Source: Comamonadaceae bacterium (GTDB lineage Bacteria; Pseudomonadota; Gammaproteobacteria; Burkholderiales; Burkholderiaceae_C). From it: a DNA stretch of 32,841 nucleotides. The notes beneath the pieces are model-generated. The model ran no database searches. It was not told where the DNA came from and saw nothing but the letters and a program-made list of their open reading frames with translations. Below, one piece after another: positions 8,034-15,868 of the stretch. Location: positions 1 to 32,841 of the forward strand of contig QZKF01000048.1 in NCBI GenBank assembly GCA_003599455.1, in the 5' to 3' direction. Made by a program: the position numbers and the translations under genes. Numbering within the stretch: the first letter of the stretch is position 1; each line of letters starts with the position of its first letter.

Positions 8034-9578
8034 TCATGACATCTCCTCGGCTTTGCGTTTCTTCGCCTGCTTCTCGTTCTGGCGCCGGTTGTCCTTGCGG
8101 AACTCGGGGAACGGCCGCGGCACTTCTTCCCACACGCCGGCCTCATCGCCCTGGCCCACGCCGCCGAAGAAGGCCTTCATGGTGTTGAAGCGCGCCTGGT
8201 TGCCGATGGCGGCGTTGACCACCTGGATCAGCGAGCCGGCGCCGGCCACACCCATCAGCGGGCGGGCGGAAATGAGGTTGGTGAAGTACAGCGAGGGCAC
8301 GCTGGCTTCCTTGGCCGCCTGCACCACCGGCGTGGTGCCGATGGCGAGCTGCGGCTGGTATTCGTGCAGCGCGTCGAGGTCGTTTTCCAGCGAGGCCCGG
8401 AACTGCACCTGCACGCCTTTGGACTTGAGCCACTCGGCGTCGTGGGCGTTCCACGGCGTGGCCGGGCAGGCCGAGCCGACGTAGCGCAGGTCGGCGCCGC
8501 ACTCGACCAGCAGGCGGCCCACCAGCAGCTCGGAACCTTCGTAGCCGCTGAGCGTGATGCGGCCGTGGATCTTCTGCTGCGAGAGCACGCCGCGGATCGC
8601 GCCCAGCGACTGGTTGCGCGCGGTGTCGACCAGGGCCTGCGAGATGCCCATGGCCTGGCCGACGGCGCCCAGCCAGTCGTGCGTGCCGTCCACGCCCACC
8701 GGGGCCGAGCCCACGATGGGCCGGCCGGCGGCCTCGAACTCGCGGATGCTCGCGGTGTAGAACGGGTGGATCGCGGCGACCGCGGCGCCGTCGAGCGCGG
8801 CGTACAGCTCGCGCCACTCGCGGGTGGGCGCCACGGTGCCGACCGCGATGCCCATGGGCGCGATCATCTGCGCGATGCCCATGGGGTCGGCGGGGAACAT
8901 CTCGCCCAGCAGCGTGAGGGTGGGCAGGGCCTGGCGGCCCTGGCGCGGCGCGGCCACCGGGCCGGCCAGGATCTCGTCGCGGGCGTAGCGCAGCATGGCG
9001 CCTGTGAGCACGTCCTTGGCCTCGGCATGGGTCGGCACGCCGAAGCCGGGCACGTCGATGCCGATGATGCGCACGCCGTTGATGGACTTGGGCAGGATCT
9101 GCAGCGGCACACCGCTGGCGGTGGGCACGCAGAGGTTGATGATGACGATGGCGTCGAGCTTGGCCGGGTCTGCCTGCGCGTGCACCGCCTCGCGGATGTC
9201 CTCGAACAGCTTGCCGGTCACCAGCGATTCGCTGTTGAAGGGCACGTAGCCCACGCTGCGGCGTGCGCCGTAGAAGTGGCTGGTGAAGGTGAGGCCGTAC
9301 ACGCAGCAGGCCGAGCCGCTGAGGATGGTGGCGGTGCGGCGCATTCGCAGGCCCACGCGCAGCGAACCGAAGGCCGGGCACATGCTCTGGGGCTGGTCGT
9401 GCGGGCCGGCGTTCTCGCGCTTGGGGTAGTCCTTCGCGTACTGCGCCAGCACCTCGCTCTTGCCGGCCGATCGCGCGGCCGCCAGCAGCGTTTCACCACC
9501 GGCGTGGCAGCCCATGCCATCGCCCTCGATGGCGGGGCCCGCCTTCACGGGAATGATGGGGATGGAGGTGCCGCTCAT
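8034..9578 (-). CDS. bchY: BchY, chlorophyllide a reductase subunit Y
   Basis: Second catalytic subunit of chlorophyllide a reductase, partner of BchZ. The 514-residue product starts MSGTSIPIIPVKAG. Cysteines expected for the shared [4Fe-4S] cluster are seen in QSMCPAFGSL, SGSACCVYGL and VIINLCVPTASG. The C-terminus is a Lys/Arg/Glu-rich tail (KKRKAEEMS). The ATG at 9578 lies 4 bp after the bchX stop; the open frame upstream to 9896 is only the overlap with bchX in another frame. It belongs to the tightly packed bchCXYZ unit. Confidence 0.96.
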   Translation of the reverse strand: MSGTSIPIIPVKAGPAIEGDGMGCHAGGETLLAAARSAGKSEVLAQYAKDYPKRENAGPHDQPQSMCPAFGSLRVGLRMRRTATILSGSACCVYGLTFTSHFYGARRSVGYVPFNSESLVTGKLFEDIREAVHAQADPAKLDAIVIINLCVPTASGVPLQILPKSINGVRIIGIDVPGFGVPTHAEAKDVLTGAMLRYARDEILAGPVAAPRQGRQALPTLTLLGEMFPADPMGIAQMIAPMGIAVGTVAPTREWRELYAALDGAAVAAIHPFYTASIREFEAAGRPIVGSAPVGVDGTHDWLGAVGQAMGISQALVDTARNQSLGAIRGVLSQQKIHGRITLSGYEGSELLVGRLLVECGADLRYVGSACPATPWNAHDAEWLKSKGVQVQFRASLENDLDALHEYQPQLAIGTTPVVQAAKEASVPSLYFTNLISARPLMGVAGAGSLIQVVNAAIGNQARFNTMKAFFGGVGQGDEAGVWEEVPRPFPEFRKDNRRQNEKQAKKRKAEEMS

Positions 9579-9582
9579 GGTG

Positions 9583-10590
9583 TCAGACCTCGTCGTAGAC
9601 GACTTCCAGGCTGGGCTTGAGGGTCTCTTTCTTGCCGCACATGTCGAACTGCGTGGCCGGTTCGAGCACCACGTCGCGACCCACCGAGGCGGCTGAAAAA
9701 AGGCCGAGCAGGCCGTCTTGAGACATGGGTTTTGGCCGCATGGGCGTGGAGGTCCCCACGTTCTCGGCCAGCTCGGCAAACAGGGGGCCCCACACGGATT
9801 CCGGGCGGCCGATGATTTCGTAGCTCGCGCTCTTGCGGCGGATGTCGTCGTCGGCCGGGATGACCGAGAGCACCGGGATGCCGACCTGCTCGGCAAAGGC
9901 CATGGCCTCGCCGGTGCCGTCGTCGCGGTTGATCACCATGCCGGCCACGCCGACGTTGCCGCCGAGCTTGCGGAAGTACTCGACCGCGCTGCACACGTTG
10001 TTGGCCACGTAGAGCGACTGCAGGTCGTTGGAGGCGACGACGATGACCTTCTGGCACATGTCGCGCGCGATCGGCAGGCCGAAGCCGCCGCAGACCACGT
10101 CGCCCAGGAAGTCGAGCAGCACGTAGTCGAAGCCCCAGTCGTGGAAGCCGAGTTTTTCGAGCAGCTCGAAGCCGTGGATGATGCCGCGCCCGCCGCAGCC
10201 GCGGCCCACCTCGGGGCCACCGAGTTCCATCGCGTAGACGCCGTCGCGCTTGAAGCACACGTCGCCGATCTGCACCGCTTCGCCGGCCAGCTTCTTCTTC
10301 GACGAGGTCTCGATGATGGTGGGGCAGGCCCGGCCGCCGAACAGCAGGCTGGTGGTGTCGCTCTTGGGGTCGCAGCCGATCAGCAGCACCTTCTTGCCCT
10401 GCTGGGCCATCATGTAGCTGAGGTTGGCCAGCGTGAAGCTCTTGCCGATGCCGCCCTTGCCGTAGATCGCGATGATCTGCGTCTCTTTCTTCACCTCGCC
10501 GGTGTGCACCGGCTCGGGCTCGATCGCCGCTTCCTGGCGCAGCTGTTCCATGAACTGGGCCGGTTGCACGTTGACAGGCAGTGAGTTCAT
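9583..10590 (-). CDS. bchX: BchX, chlorophyllide a reductase iron protein
   Basis: NifH-like ATP-dependent electron donor to BchYZ. The 335-residue product has the P-loop YGKGGIGKS at about residues 43-51, switch-like CDPKSDTT and CGGRG with a [4Fe-4S]-ligating cysteine, and VCGGFGLP carrying the second conserved cluster cysteine. The ~37-residue N-terminal extension before the P-loop (rich in Glu/Gln) is usual for BchX and distinguishes it from BchL. The ATG shares one base with the bchC stop (TGATG). Confidence 0.97.
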   Translation of the reverse strand: MNSLPVNVQPAQFMEQLRQEAAIEPEPVHTGEVKKETQIIAIYGKGGIGKSFTLANLSYMMAQQGKKVLLIGCDPKSDTTSLLFGGRACPTIIETSSKKKLAGEAVQIGDVCFKRDGVYAMELGGPEVGRGCGGRGIIHGFELLEKLGFHDWGFDYVLLDFLGDVVCGGFGLPIARDMCQKVIVVASNDLQSLYVANNVCSAVEYFRKLGGNVGVAGMVINRDDGTGEAMAFAEQVGIPVLSVIPADDDIRRKSASYEIIGRPESVWGPLFAELAENVGTSTPMRPKPMSQDGLLGLFSAASVGRDVVLEPATQFDMCGKKETLKPSLEVVYDEV

Positions 10591-11537
10591 CAGTGTCTCC
10601 AGTCCAGAACCATCTTCAAACAGTGCGGGTCGCCGAAGGCGGTCGCATACGCGTCGCCGGCGCGGGCCGGTGTCGCGGTGTGGGTGAGCAAGCCGTCGAG
10701 CGAGAGCCGGCCGGTCTGCACCAGTTCGGTCACGGCCAGCAGGTCGGGGCGCTTCCATTCGGCGGCCACCCGGATCTGCGCTTCGCGCATGAAGGCGGGG
10801 GCGTAGGCGAAGGAGATGTCCTGCTTGTAGAAGCCGGCCAGCACCACCTCGCCGCCCTTGTCCAGGCGCGGGATCACGCGGTGCAGGATGTCGGCGTCGC
10901 CGCTCACGTCGTAGATGGCGCGGTAGTTCTTGCGGTCGTCTTCGTCGGGGTGCACCACGCTGTAGCCCTCGGCACCGTCGCGGCGCTGGGCCTGCGTTTC
11001 CCACACCACCGGGGCCGGGGCGCCGGCGGCCACGGTCAGGCGCGCCAGCAGGCGGCCCATCACGCCATGGCCCACGATCAGGTCGGGTGGGGTGTCGGGC
11101 GCGCGGGTGCCGCCGTAGCTCACCGTGTGGTACGCGGTGGCGGCCAGCGCCAGCAGCACCATGGAAGCGCCGGGCGCGGCGTCGAGCCGCACCACGCGGC
11201 TGGCCTGCACCACCAGGCGCGAGCCGGCACCGCCGAACAGGTTGTGCACGCCTTCGAAGCTGTAGGAGCCGGGCACGAAGACGTGGTCGCCGATGGCCAG
11301 CTGGCAGTCGCCCTGGGTGCGCACCACACGGCCCACCGTTTCGTAGCCGGGCACCAGCGGGTAGCCCATGCCGGGGAAGGGCGGCATGCTGCCGTCCCAG
11401 AGCAGGCGCTCGGTGCCGGTGCTGATGCCGCTGTACGCCACTTCCACTTCCACGTCGCCGTCGCCGAGGCTGCGAAGATCCAGGGACTGCACTGCGAGAT
11501 TGCAGGGACTCTGGAACACGATGGCGTCGGCTTTCAT
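10590..11537 (-). CDS. bchC: BchC, bacteriochlorophyllide a dehydrogenase
   Basis: Medium-chain dehydrogenase that oxidises the C3 hydroxyethyl group to acetyl late in bacteriochlorophyll a synthesis. The 315 residues show the GroES-like N-terminus (SGISTGTERLLWDGSMPPFP, PLVPGYETVGRVV) and nucleotide-binding LIVGHGVMGRLLARL around residue 155. The zinc-binding cysteines of ordinary alcohol dehydrogenases are not evident, as usual for BchC. There is no clear Shine-Dalgarno before the ATG at 11537. The paired PpsR-type boxes lie directly upstream and reach into the end of crtF. Confidence 0.95.
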   Translation of the reverse strand: MKADAIVFQSPCNLAVQSLDLRSLGDGDVEVEVAYSGISTGTERLLWDGSMPPFPGMGYPLVPGYETVGRVVRTQGDCQLAIGDHVFVPGSYSFEGVHNLFGGAGSRLVVQASRVVRLDAAPGASMVLLALAATAYHTVSYGGTRAPDTPPDLIVGHGVMGRLLARLTVAAGAPAPVVWETQAQRRDGAEGYSVVHPDEDDRKNYRAIYDVSGDADILHRVIPRLDKGGEVVLAGFYKQDISFAYAPAFMREAQIRVAAEWKRPDLLAVTELVQTGRLSLDGLLTHTATPARAGDAYATAFGDPHCLKMVLDWRH

Positions 11538-11541
11538 GAGT

Positions 11542-11585
11542 TGTATTTAATGATTGACATTGATATGTGTCAATTTAAATTGACG
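11542..11585 (-). promoter_or_regulatory. bchC promoter with tandem PpsR/CrtJ-type boxes
   Basis: Two palindromes lie between crtF and bchC. Box 1 is TGT-N12-ACA at 11542-11559; box 2 is TGTC-N10-GACG at 11568-11585 (one base off consensus). They are 8 bp apart, the arrangement known for cooperative CrtJ binding at the Rhodobacter capsulatus bchC promoter. On the minus strand TTGACA (11573-11568) is a candidate -35 and TAAATA (11549-11544) a candidate -10, 18 bp apart. If used, transcription would start at or next to the bchC ATG. A near-FNR motif, TTGAC-N4-ATCAA on the minus strand, occupies 11560-11573. Repression by PpsR under oxygen and light is inferred; no ppsR gene is in the window. 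Confidence 0.75.
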
Positions 11586-12781
11586 CATTCGGCGGTATTC
11601 GCGGGTAAACACCTAGCTTTGCGGCCGACCAGGATCTGGGCGTGCAGCGCAAAGCGGTTCGGCACGCGCTCGATGTGGGTGAAACCGGCCTCGGCCATCA
11701 GGGCCGACAGCGCCTCGGGCGTGCGCAGCCGGCCCGCGCCCATGGCGAGCAGATAGAAGTGGAAATAGGGGTCGCCGGGTTCGGGCGCGCCACCGGCCTC
11801 GGCCATGGGCTCGGCCAGCAGCAGCGCGCCGCCCAGGGGCAGGGCCTCGTGGATCGCGCGCAGCAGCGTGCGCACGGTGGCGTCGGGGTGGTCGTGCGCC
11901 ACGCGCAGCAGGGTCACCAGGTCGGCGCCGCGCGGCAGCGGTTCTTGCGTGAAGCTGCCGCCGTGGGTGCTGATGCGCCCGGCCAGGCCCGCGCGCTGCA
12001 CCGCGTCGGCCGCCAGCGCGGCCACCAGGGGCAGGTCGAACAGCTTCAGCTGCAGCTGCGGGTGCTGCCGCGCGAGCGCGCTGACCCAGCCGCCCATGCC
12101 GCCGCCCACGTCGAGCACCACGCGGTGTCCGGCAAACGGGTAGGCCGCGAGCAGCTCGTCGATCACGAAGCGCTGCGAGCTGGCCATGAGCGCCGAGTAG
12201 CGCGCGAACTGCGCTTCGGGCGCGGGCGGCTGCGCGCCACCGGCGTCCTCTTCGGTGTAAGGCCAGTAGCGGTGCATGTGCGCCTGGTTGGGGTCGCGCA
12301 GCAGGGCCAGCGGGTCGTGCAGGTCGTGGTACAGCACGGCGTTGTGCTCCACCATGTCGCGGATGCCGGCGTGCGAAACCACCGGCGCGCCCAGGCTGCC
12401 CAGGCCGTAGCGCGCGCCGCCGCGCCGCTCCAGCAGGCGCAGCGCCACGGCCGAGTCCAGCAGGCGCTGCAGCGAGGCGGTGGGCAGGCGGCACAGGCCA
12501 GCCAGTTCGTCGGCGGTGCGTGGCGCGGCGAGCACGTGCTCCAGCACGCGCAGGCGCACGCAGGCCAGCAGCACCTGCGAGTGCACGAAGCCGGCCATGA
12601 GGCCGAACAGCTGCGCCGAGCGCCGGCGCACCAGCCAGCGCGTGAGCGGGCTGGCGCTGGCCCAGCGGTTGAGCGCGGGGCTGGTCATCCAGCGGTCGAT
12701 GCGCCCGGCCAGCCGATCGCGCCACGAGGGGGGCGGCCCGTCGCCCGACAGCCCGGGCTTGGCGGCGTCCAGCGCGGCCAT
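11570..12781 (-). CDS. crtF: CrtF, demethylspheroidene O-methyltransferase
   Basis: SAM-dependent methyltransferase that methylates the 1-hydroxyl of acyclic carotenoids. The 403-residue product has an N-terminal winged-helix dimerisation region (about 100-170, LRVLEHVLAAPRTADELAGL) and a C-terminal Rossmann methyltransferase fold with the SAM motif VVLDVGGGMGGWVSAL at about 220 and RVAHDHPD near 310. It follows crtE after a 3-bp gap. Its last codons (AECVNLN) are AT-rich and form the distal PpsR box of the bchC promoter, so coding and operator sequence coincide there. Confidence 0.93.
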   Translation of the reverse strand: MAALDAAKPGLSGDGPPPSWRDRLAGRIDRWMTSPALNRWASASPLTRWLVRRRSAQLFGLMAGFVHSQVLLACVRLRVLEHVLAAPRTADELAGLCRLPTASLQRLLDSAVALRLLERRGGARYGLGSLGAPVVSHAGIRDMVEHNAVLYHDLHDPLALLRDPNQAHMHRYWPYTEEDAGGAQPPAPEAQFARYSALMASSQRFVIDELLAAYPFAGHRVVLDVGGGMGGWVSALARQHPQLQLKLFDLPLVAALAADAVQRAGLAGRISTHGGSFTQEPLPRGADLVTLLRVAHDHPDATVRTLLRAIHEALPLGGALLLAEPMAEAGGAPEPGDPYFHFYLLAMGAGRLRTPEALSALMAEAGFTHIERVPNRFALHAQILVGRKARCLPANTAECVNLN

Positions 12782-12784
12782 GGT

Positions 12785-13696
12785 TCAGGCCACCACGTGG
12801 CTCGCGGCCGGCGCCGCGCGGCGCTCGCGTTCGATGCGGTCGCAGGTGCTCTGCGGGATCAGCCGCTCGGACTCGTGCAGCACCAGCTGGCGCATGGCGC
12901 CGCGGCTCGGGCATTCGGGCACCGAGTCGATCGCGGCCTGCATGAGGCCGCGGAAATGGTCGATCGCACCCAGCAGGCCGAGGTTGGCCGCGGCGCTCGG
13001 TCGGCCGTGGTGCGCGTCCTGGCCGGCGGGCTTGCCGAGCTGGTCGGCCTGCAGCATCACGTCGCGGATGTCGTCGGCCACCTGGTAGGCCTCGCCCAGG
13101 CATTCGCCCAGCGCGCGCCAGCCCTGCGGGTCGGCGCCCGCGGCCTGCGCGCCGGCGCAGGTGGAGGCGACGAACAGCGCCCCGGTCTTGGCGCGCTGGT
13201 ACTGGCCCAGGTCCACGCGGTTCTCGCATTCCCAGGCCTGGCCGGCCACGATGCCGTCGGGCGCGCCAGTGCCGTCGCACACGGTCTGGATGAGGCCCGC
13301 CAGGCGCAGCGGATGGGCGGCGCCGGCGTGCGCCAGCGCCTGGTAGGCCATCACGATCAGGCCGTCGCCGGTGAGCAGGGCCAGTGGCTCGCCATACAGC
13401 TTGTGCACCGTGGGCTGGCCGCGCCGGGTGTCGGCGTCGTCGAAGCAGGGCATGTCGTCGTGCACCAGCGAGGCGCAGTGCAGCAGCTCGATCGCCACCG
13501 CCGCGGCGTCGGTGAGCGCGGGTGCGTCTTCGCCGCAGGCCCGGGCGACGGCCAGGCAGAGCTGGGGGCGGATGCGGGCGCCGCCGGGGAACACCGCGTG
13601 CCGCATGGCGGCCATCAGTCGGGGCGGGGCACTGGGGCTGCGCGCGCGCCCGAGTTGCTGGTCGAGCGCGTGCTGGATGCGTGACATCATGTCCAT
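12785..13696 (-). CDS. crtE: CrtE, geranylgeranyl diphosphate synthase
   Basis: Trans-prenyltransferase supplying C20 geranylgeranyl diphosphate for carotenoids and for the bacteriochlorophyll phytyl tail. Family motifs are present: GGARIRPQLCLA, the first Asp-rich motif HDDMPCFDDADTRRGQPT, and the second one in YQVADDIRD. The frame is open upstream to 13741 with candidate starts GTG 13741 and ATG 13738. ATG 13696 (MDMMSRIQHALDQQLG) is preferred because GAGGGG lies 3 bases before it and it gives the usual family N-terminus. In addition, both PpsR boxes and the likely promoter would otherwise lie inside or at the edge of the coding region. With the longer start the protein has about 14-15 extra residues. 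Confidence 0.92.
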   Translation of the reverse strand: MDMMSRIQHALDQQLGRARSPSAPPRLMAAMRHAVFPGGARIRPQLCLAVARACGEDAPALTDAAAVAIELLHCASLVHDDMPCFDDADTRRGQPTVHKLYGEPLALLTGDGLIVMAYQALAHAGAAHPLRLAGLIQTVCDGTGAPDGIVAGQAWECENRVDLGQYQRAKTGALFVASTCAGAQAAGADPQGWRALGECLGEAYQVADDIRDVMLQADQLGKPAGQDAHHGRPSAAANLGLLGAIDHFRGLMQAAIDSVPECPSRGAMRQLVLHESERLIPQSTCDRIERERRAAPAASHVVA

Positions 13697-13719
13697 GGGC
13701 CCCTCGTCGAGTGCCGCGA

Positions 13720-13763
13720 TGTCATCAATATGTGACATCACTAAATGTCAATTTAACATGACA
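13720..13763 (-). promoter_or_regulatory. crtE promoter with tandem perfect PpsR/CrtJ boxes
   Basis: Two perfect TGTC-N10-GACA palindromes lie at 13720-13737 and 13746-13763. The gap of 8 bp and start-to-start distance of 26 bp are identical to the pair before bchC. On the minus strand TTGACA (13751-13746) is a consensus -35, and TATTGA (13730-13725) a plausible -10 at 15 bp spacing. Oxygen/light-responsive repression by a PpsR homologue is the known role of such sites; here it is inferred. Confidence 0.8.
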
Positions 13764-13826
13764 CTTCGGAATATCCAAGGGACTTCGGTTGTGCGGTGCA
13801 ACCAGAAGCGGGAGGGCGCGCGCTGT

Positions 13827-15128
13827 TCAGGCCGCCGGCGGCACCACGGCCGGGCGTTCGGCGCCTTCGCGCGCCAGCCCGTACGGCCGCACCAGGTGCA
13901 CCACGTGCTCGGGCACCATGGTTTTCATGCGGGCGGGGGCCTCGCGCTGCAGGTGCAGCATGGTCTCCACCGCCTTCATTTCCACCCGCGCGCGGGCGAA
14001 CTCCAGCCCGCGCGGGCCGATGCGCGGCATCAGCCAGCCCACGATGGGGCGCAGCCAGTCGGGCATGCGGCGCAGCGGCAGGCCGCCGGCCGCGCGCTCC
14101 ACGTTTTTCAGGAAGCCGCGCACCGCGCCGGCGCGCTGGCCCGCGCTGCCCGGCGCCTGCGTCAGCACCTCGTCGCCCAGCAGGTCCAGCAGCGCCTGGC
14201 CGCGCGCGTTGCGCACCAGCAGCCACTGCGCGCCCTGGCCACCCATGTAGCCCACGGTGATGTCCGACAGCGCGTTGGTGTAGTCCACGCAGGTGCGGCA
14301 GGTCATCGGAAAAAAGTCTGGCGGCAGGGTGGACAGCGGGAGCTGAAGAAAGGGGATCTCGCGCACCGCGCCGTCCTTCATGCGGATCTCCACGTGGTAG
14401 TCGGCGCGGAACTCGAGGTAGCTGATGTCCTGCGGCCGCGGTGAGATCAGCGAGAGGAAATGGTGGAAGCGCTCGGTGGTGGTGTTGTCCGAGCAGGGCG
14501 TGCCGATCACGAACAGCCGCTCCAGCCCGAGCTCGCGCTCCAGCTCGGGCTGGATGGCGCGCAGCGCATAGACCTGGCACGGGATGCCGATGACGGCCAG
14601 CCGCTTGAAGCCCTGGCGCAGCGCGGGCTCCACCAGCGCGAGCAGCGGCGCGTAGCCCATGCGCATGCCCCGGCAGCGCGCCATGTCCTCGGGCCGCGTC
14701 ACCAGCACCGGCATCGGCCGCCAGGCGTCGTCGGGGTGCGGCGCCATCGCGATCACCGCGTCCACCTGGCCGGTCTGCAGCAGCTTCTCGGCGATGCGGG
14801 TGGTGATGCCGGTCCACTGCGCGCCGGCCAGCGGCGCGGCCAGCCGCGCCTGCAGCATCTGCCGGTGCGGGCCGAAGAACAGCTCGTCGCTGCTCGCCTC
14901 GCCCGGGCCGGGCAGGCGGCGCGCGCGGCCGTGCACGCGGCGCTCGAGCGCGGGGTAGTCGGGCTGGATGAACTGGCAGGCCTGGCCGCAGCGCTTGGGG
15001 TTGTCGGTGCGCGAGAGGCCGCAGTCGGTGCAGAAGTGGCGCGGCGGCGCCGGGGGCAGGTCGGGCGCGTCCCAGGGCGCCGGGTCGGGTGCGGTGGGCC
15101 TTGGGGTTTGCGGGTTTGTGTCAACCAT
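13827..15128 (-). CDS. bciB: BciB, ferredoxin-type divinyl chlorophyllide a 8-vinyl reductase
   Basis: Iron-sulfur flavoprotein of the F420-hydrogenase beta-subunit (FrhB) family; BciB reduces the 8-vinyl group of divinyl chlorophyllide with reduced ferredoxin. The 433-residue product has a Cys-rich N-terminus (HFCTDCGLS, RCGQACQFIQP at about 31-55) and DELFFGPHRQM. The FrhB core follows, with VIGIPCQVYALRA and FVIGTPCSDNTTTERFHHF at about 200-245. A second Cys motif, MTCRTCVDYTNALSDITVGY, lies near 295. The related 7-hydroxymethyl chlorophyll a reductase is an alternative, but context favours BciB. It is the first gene of the minus-strand run and has its own PpsR-type box. Confidence 0.85.
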   Translation of the reverse strand: MVDTNPQTPRPTAPDPAPWDAPDLPPAPPRHFCTDCGLSRTDNPKRCGQACQFIQPDYPALERRVHGRARRLPGPGEASSDELFFGPHRQMLQARLAAPLAGAQWTGITTRIAEKLLQTGQVDAVIAMAPHPDDAWRPMPVLVTRPEDMARCRGMRMGYAPLLALVEPALRQGFKRLAVIGIPCQVYALRAIQPELERELGLERLFVIGTPCSDNTTTERFHHFLSLISPRPQDISYLEFRADYHVEIRMKDGAVREIPFLQLPLSTLPPDFFPMTCRTCVDYTNALSDITVGYMGGQGAQWLLVRNARGQALLDLLGDEVLTQAPGSAGQRAGAVRGFLKNVERAAGGLPLRRMPDWLRPIVGWLMPRIGPRGLEFARARVEMKAVETMLHLQREAPARMKTMVPEHVVHLVRPYGLAREGAERPAVVPPAA

Positions 15129-15164
15129 GGACTGATGATATAAGTGTCACTATAAGTTGACAAC
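15119..15164 (-). promoter_or_regulatory. bciB promoter with PpsR/CrtJ box
   Basis: A perfect TGTC-N10-GACA palindrome lies at 15145-15162, 16 bp upstream of the bciB ATG. Exactly 26 bp away a TGTC half-site begins at 15119, but its other half (TGAT) does not match, so the tandem arrangement seen at crtE and bchC is only half kept. On the minus strand TTGTCA (15163-15158) and TATATC (15142-15137) are weak -35/-10 candidates. The box also faces the divergent ccm operon, so it could influence both directions. Confidence 0.7.
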
Positions 15165-15243
15165 GTGAATCGAGACCACCGGTGAACACCCCCACCCGCC
15201 GCCCCAGCCGGACGCTGGTTCGACCCCCTGCGCAGGCCGCGTC

Positions 15244-15868
15244 ATGACCGCGGCGCTGGCGCTGAACCGGGTGGCCTGCGTGCGCGGCGGCCGCACCACT
15301 GTTCAGTGGCCTCGATGTGCGGCTCGAGGGCGGCCAGCTGCTGCGGGTGGCCGGCGCCAACGGCGCGGGCAAGACCAGCCTGCTGCGCCTGATGTGCGGG
15401 CTGCTGGCGCCCAGCGAGGGCGAGGTGCTGTGGCGCGGCCAGCCGCTGGCGGCGCAGCGCGAGGCCTGGGGCCGCGAGCTGGTCTACCTGGGCCACGCGG
15501 CCGCCCTGAAAGACGATCTTTCCCCGCTCGACAACCTGCAGACCGCCTGCACCCTGGGCGGCCAGGACGTGGCGCGCGCCGACGCGCTGCAGGCCCTGGC
15601 CGACGCCGGCCTGCGCGGCTTCGAACGCAGCACCGCGCGCCGCCTCTCGCAGGGCCAGCGCCGCCGCTGCGGCCTGGCGCGCCTGGTGCTCGCGCGATCG
15701 GCCCCGCTGTGGGTGCTCGACGAACCCTTCAACGCGCTCGACAGCGCCGCCACCGCCTGGCTCGAAGGCCTGGTGCGCGGCCAGCTGCGCCGCGGCGGCG
15801 CGGTGGTGCTCACCAGCCACCAGGGCGTCGCGCTCGACGACGCCGTGCACCAGGTGCTGACGCTGTGA
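15244..15868 (+). CDS. ccmA: CcmA, heme-exporter ATP-binding protein, with an apparent +1 frameshift
   Basis: ATPase of the CcmABCD complex in system I cytochrome c maturation. After the frameshift the frame has Walker A (GANGAGKTSLL), the signature LSQGQRRR and Walker B (LWVLDEPFNALD) followed by the switch histidine (SHQG). The first 18 codons from ATG 15244 (MTAALALNRVACVRGGRT) look like a CcmA N-terminus, but the continuation LFSGLDVRLEGGQLLRVAG is in the +1 frame. Removing one base at about 15298 restores a continuous family-like protein of ~207 residues. No homopolymer is present at the site. Without correction the only downstream start is a GTG at 15317, which would lose the first ~25 residues before Walker A. 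Sequencing error or real mutation cannot be told apart here. Confidence 0.85.

Noticed and set aside
11642..13684. 680-codon plus-strand frame opposite crtF and crtE
   Set aside because: Shadow of coding strand; no motifs, and crtF and crtE are certain.
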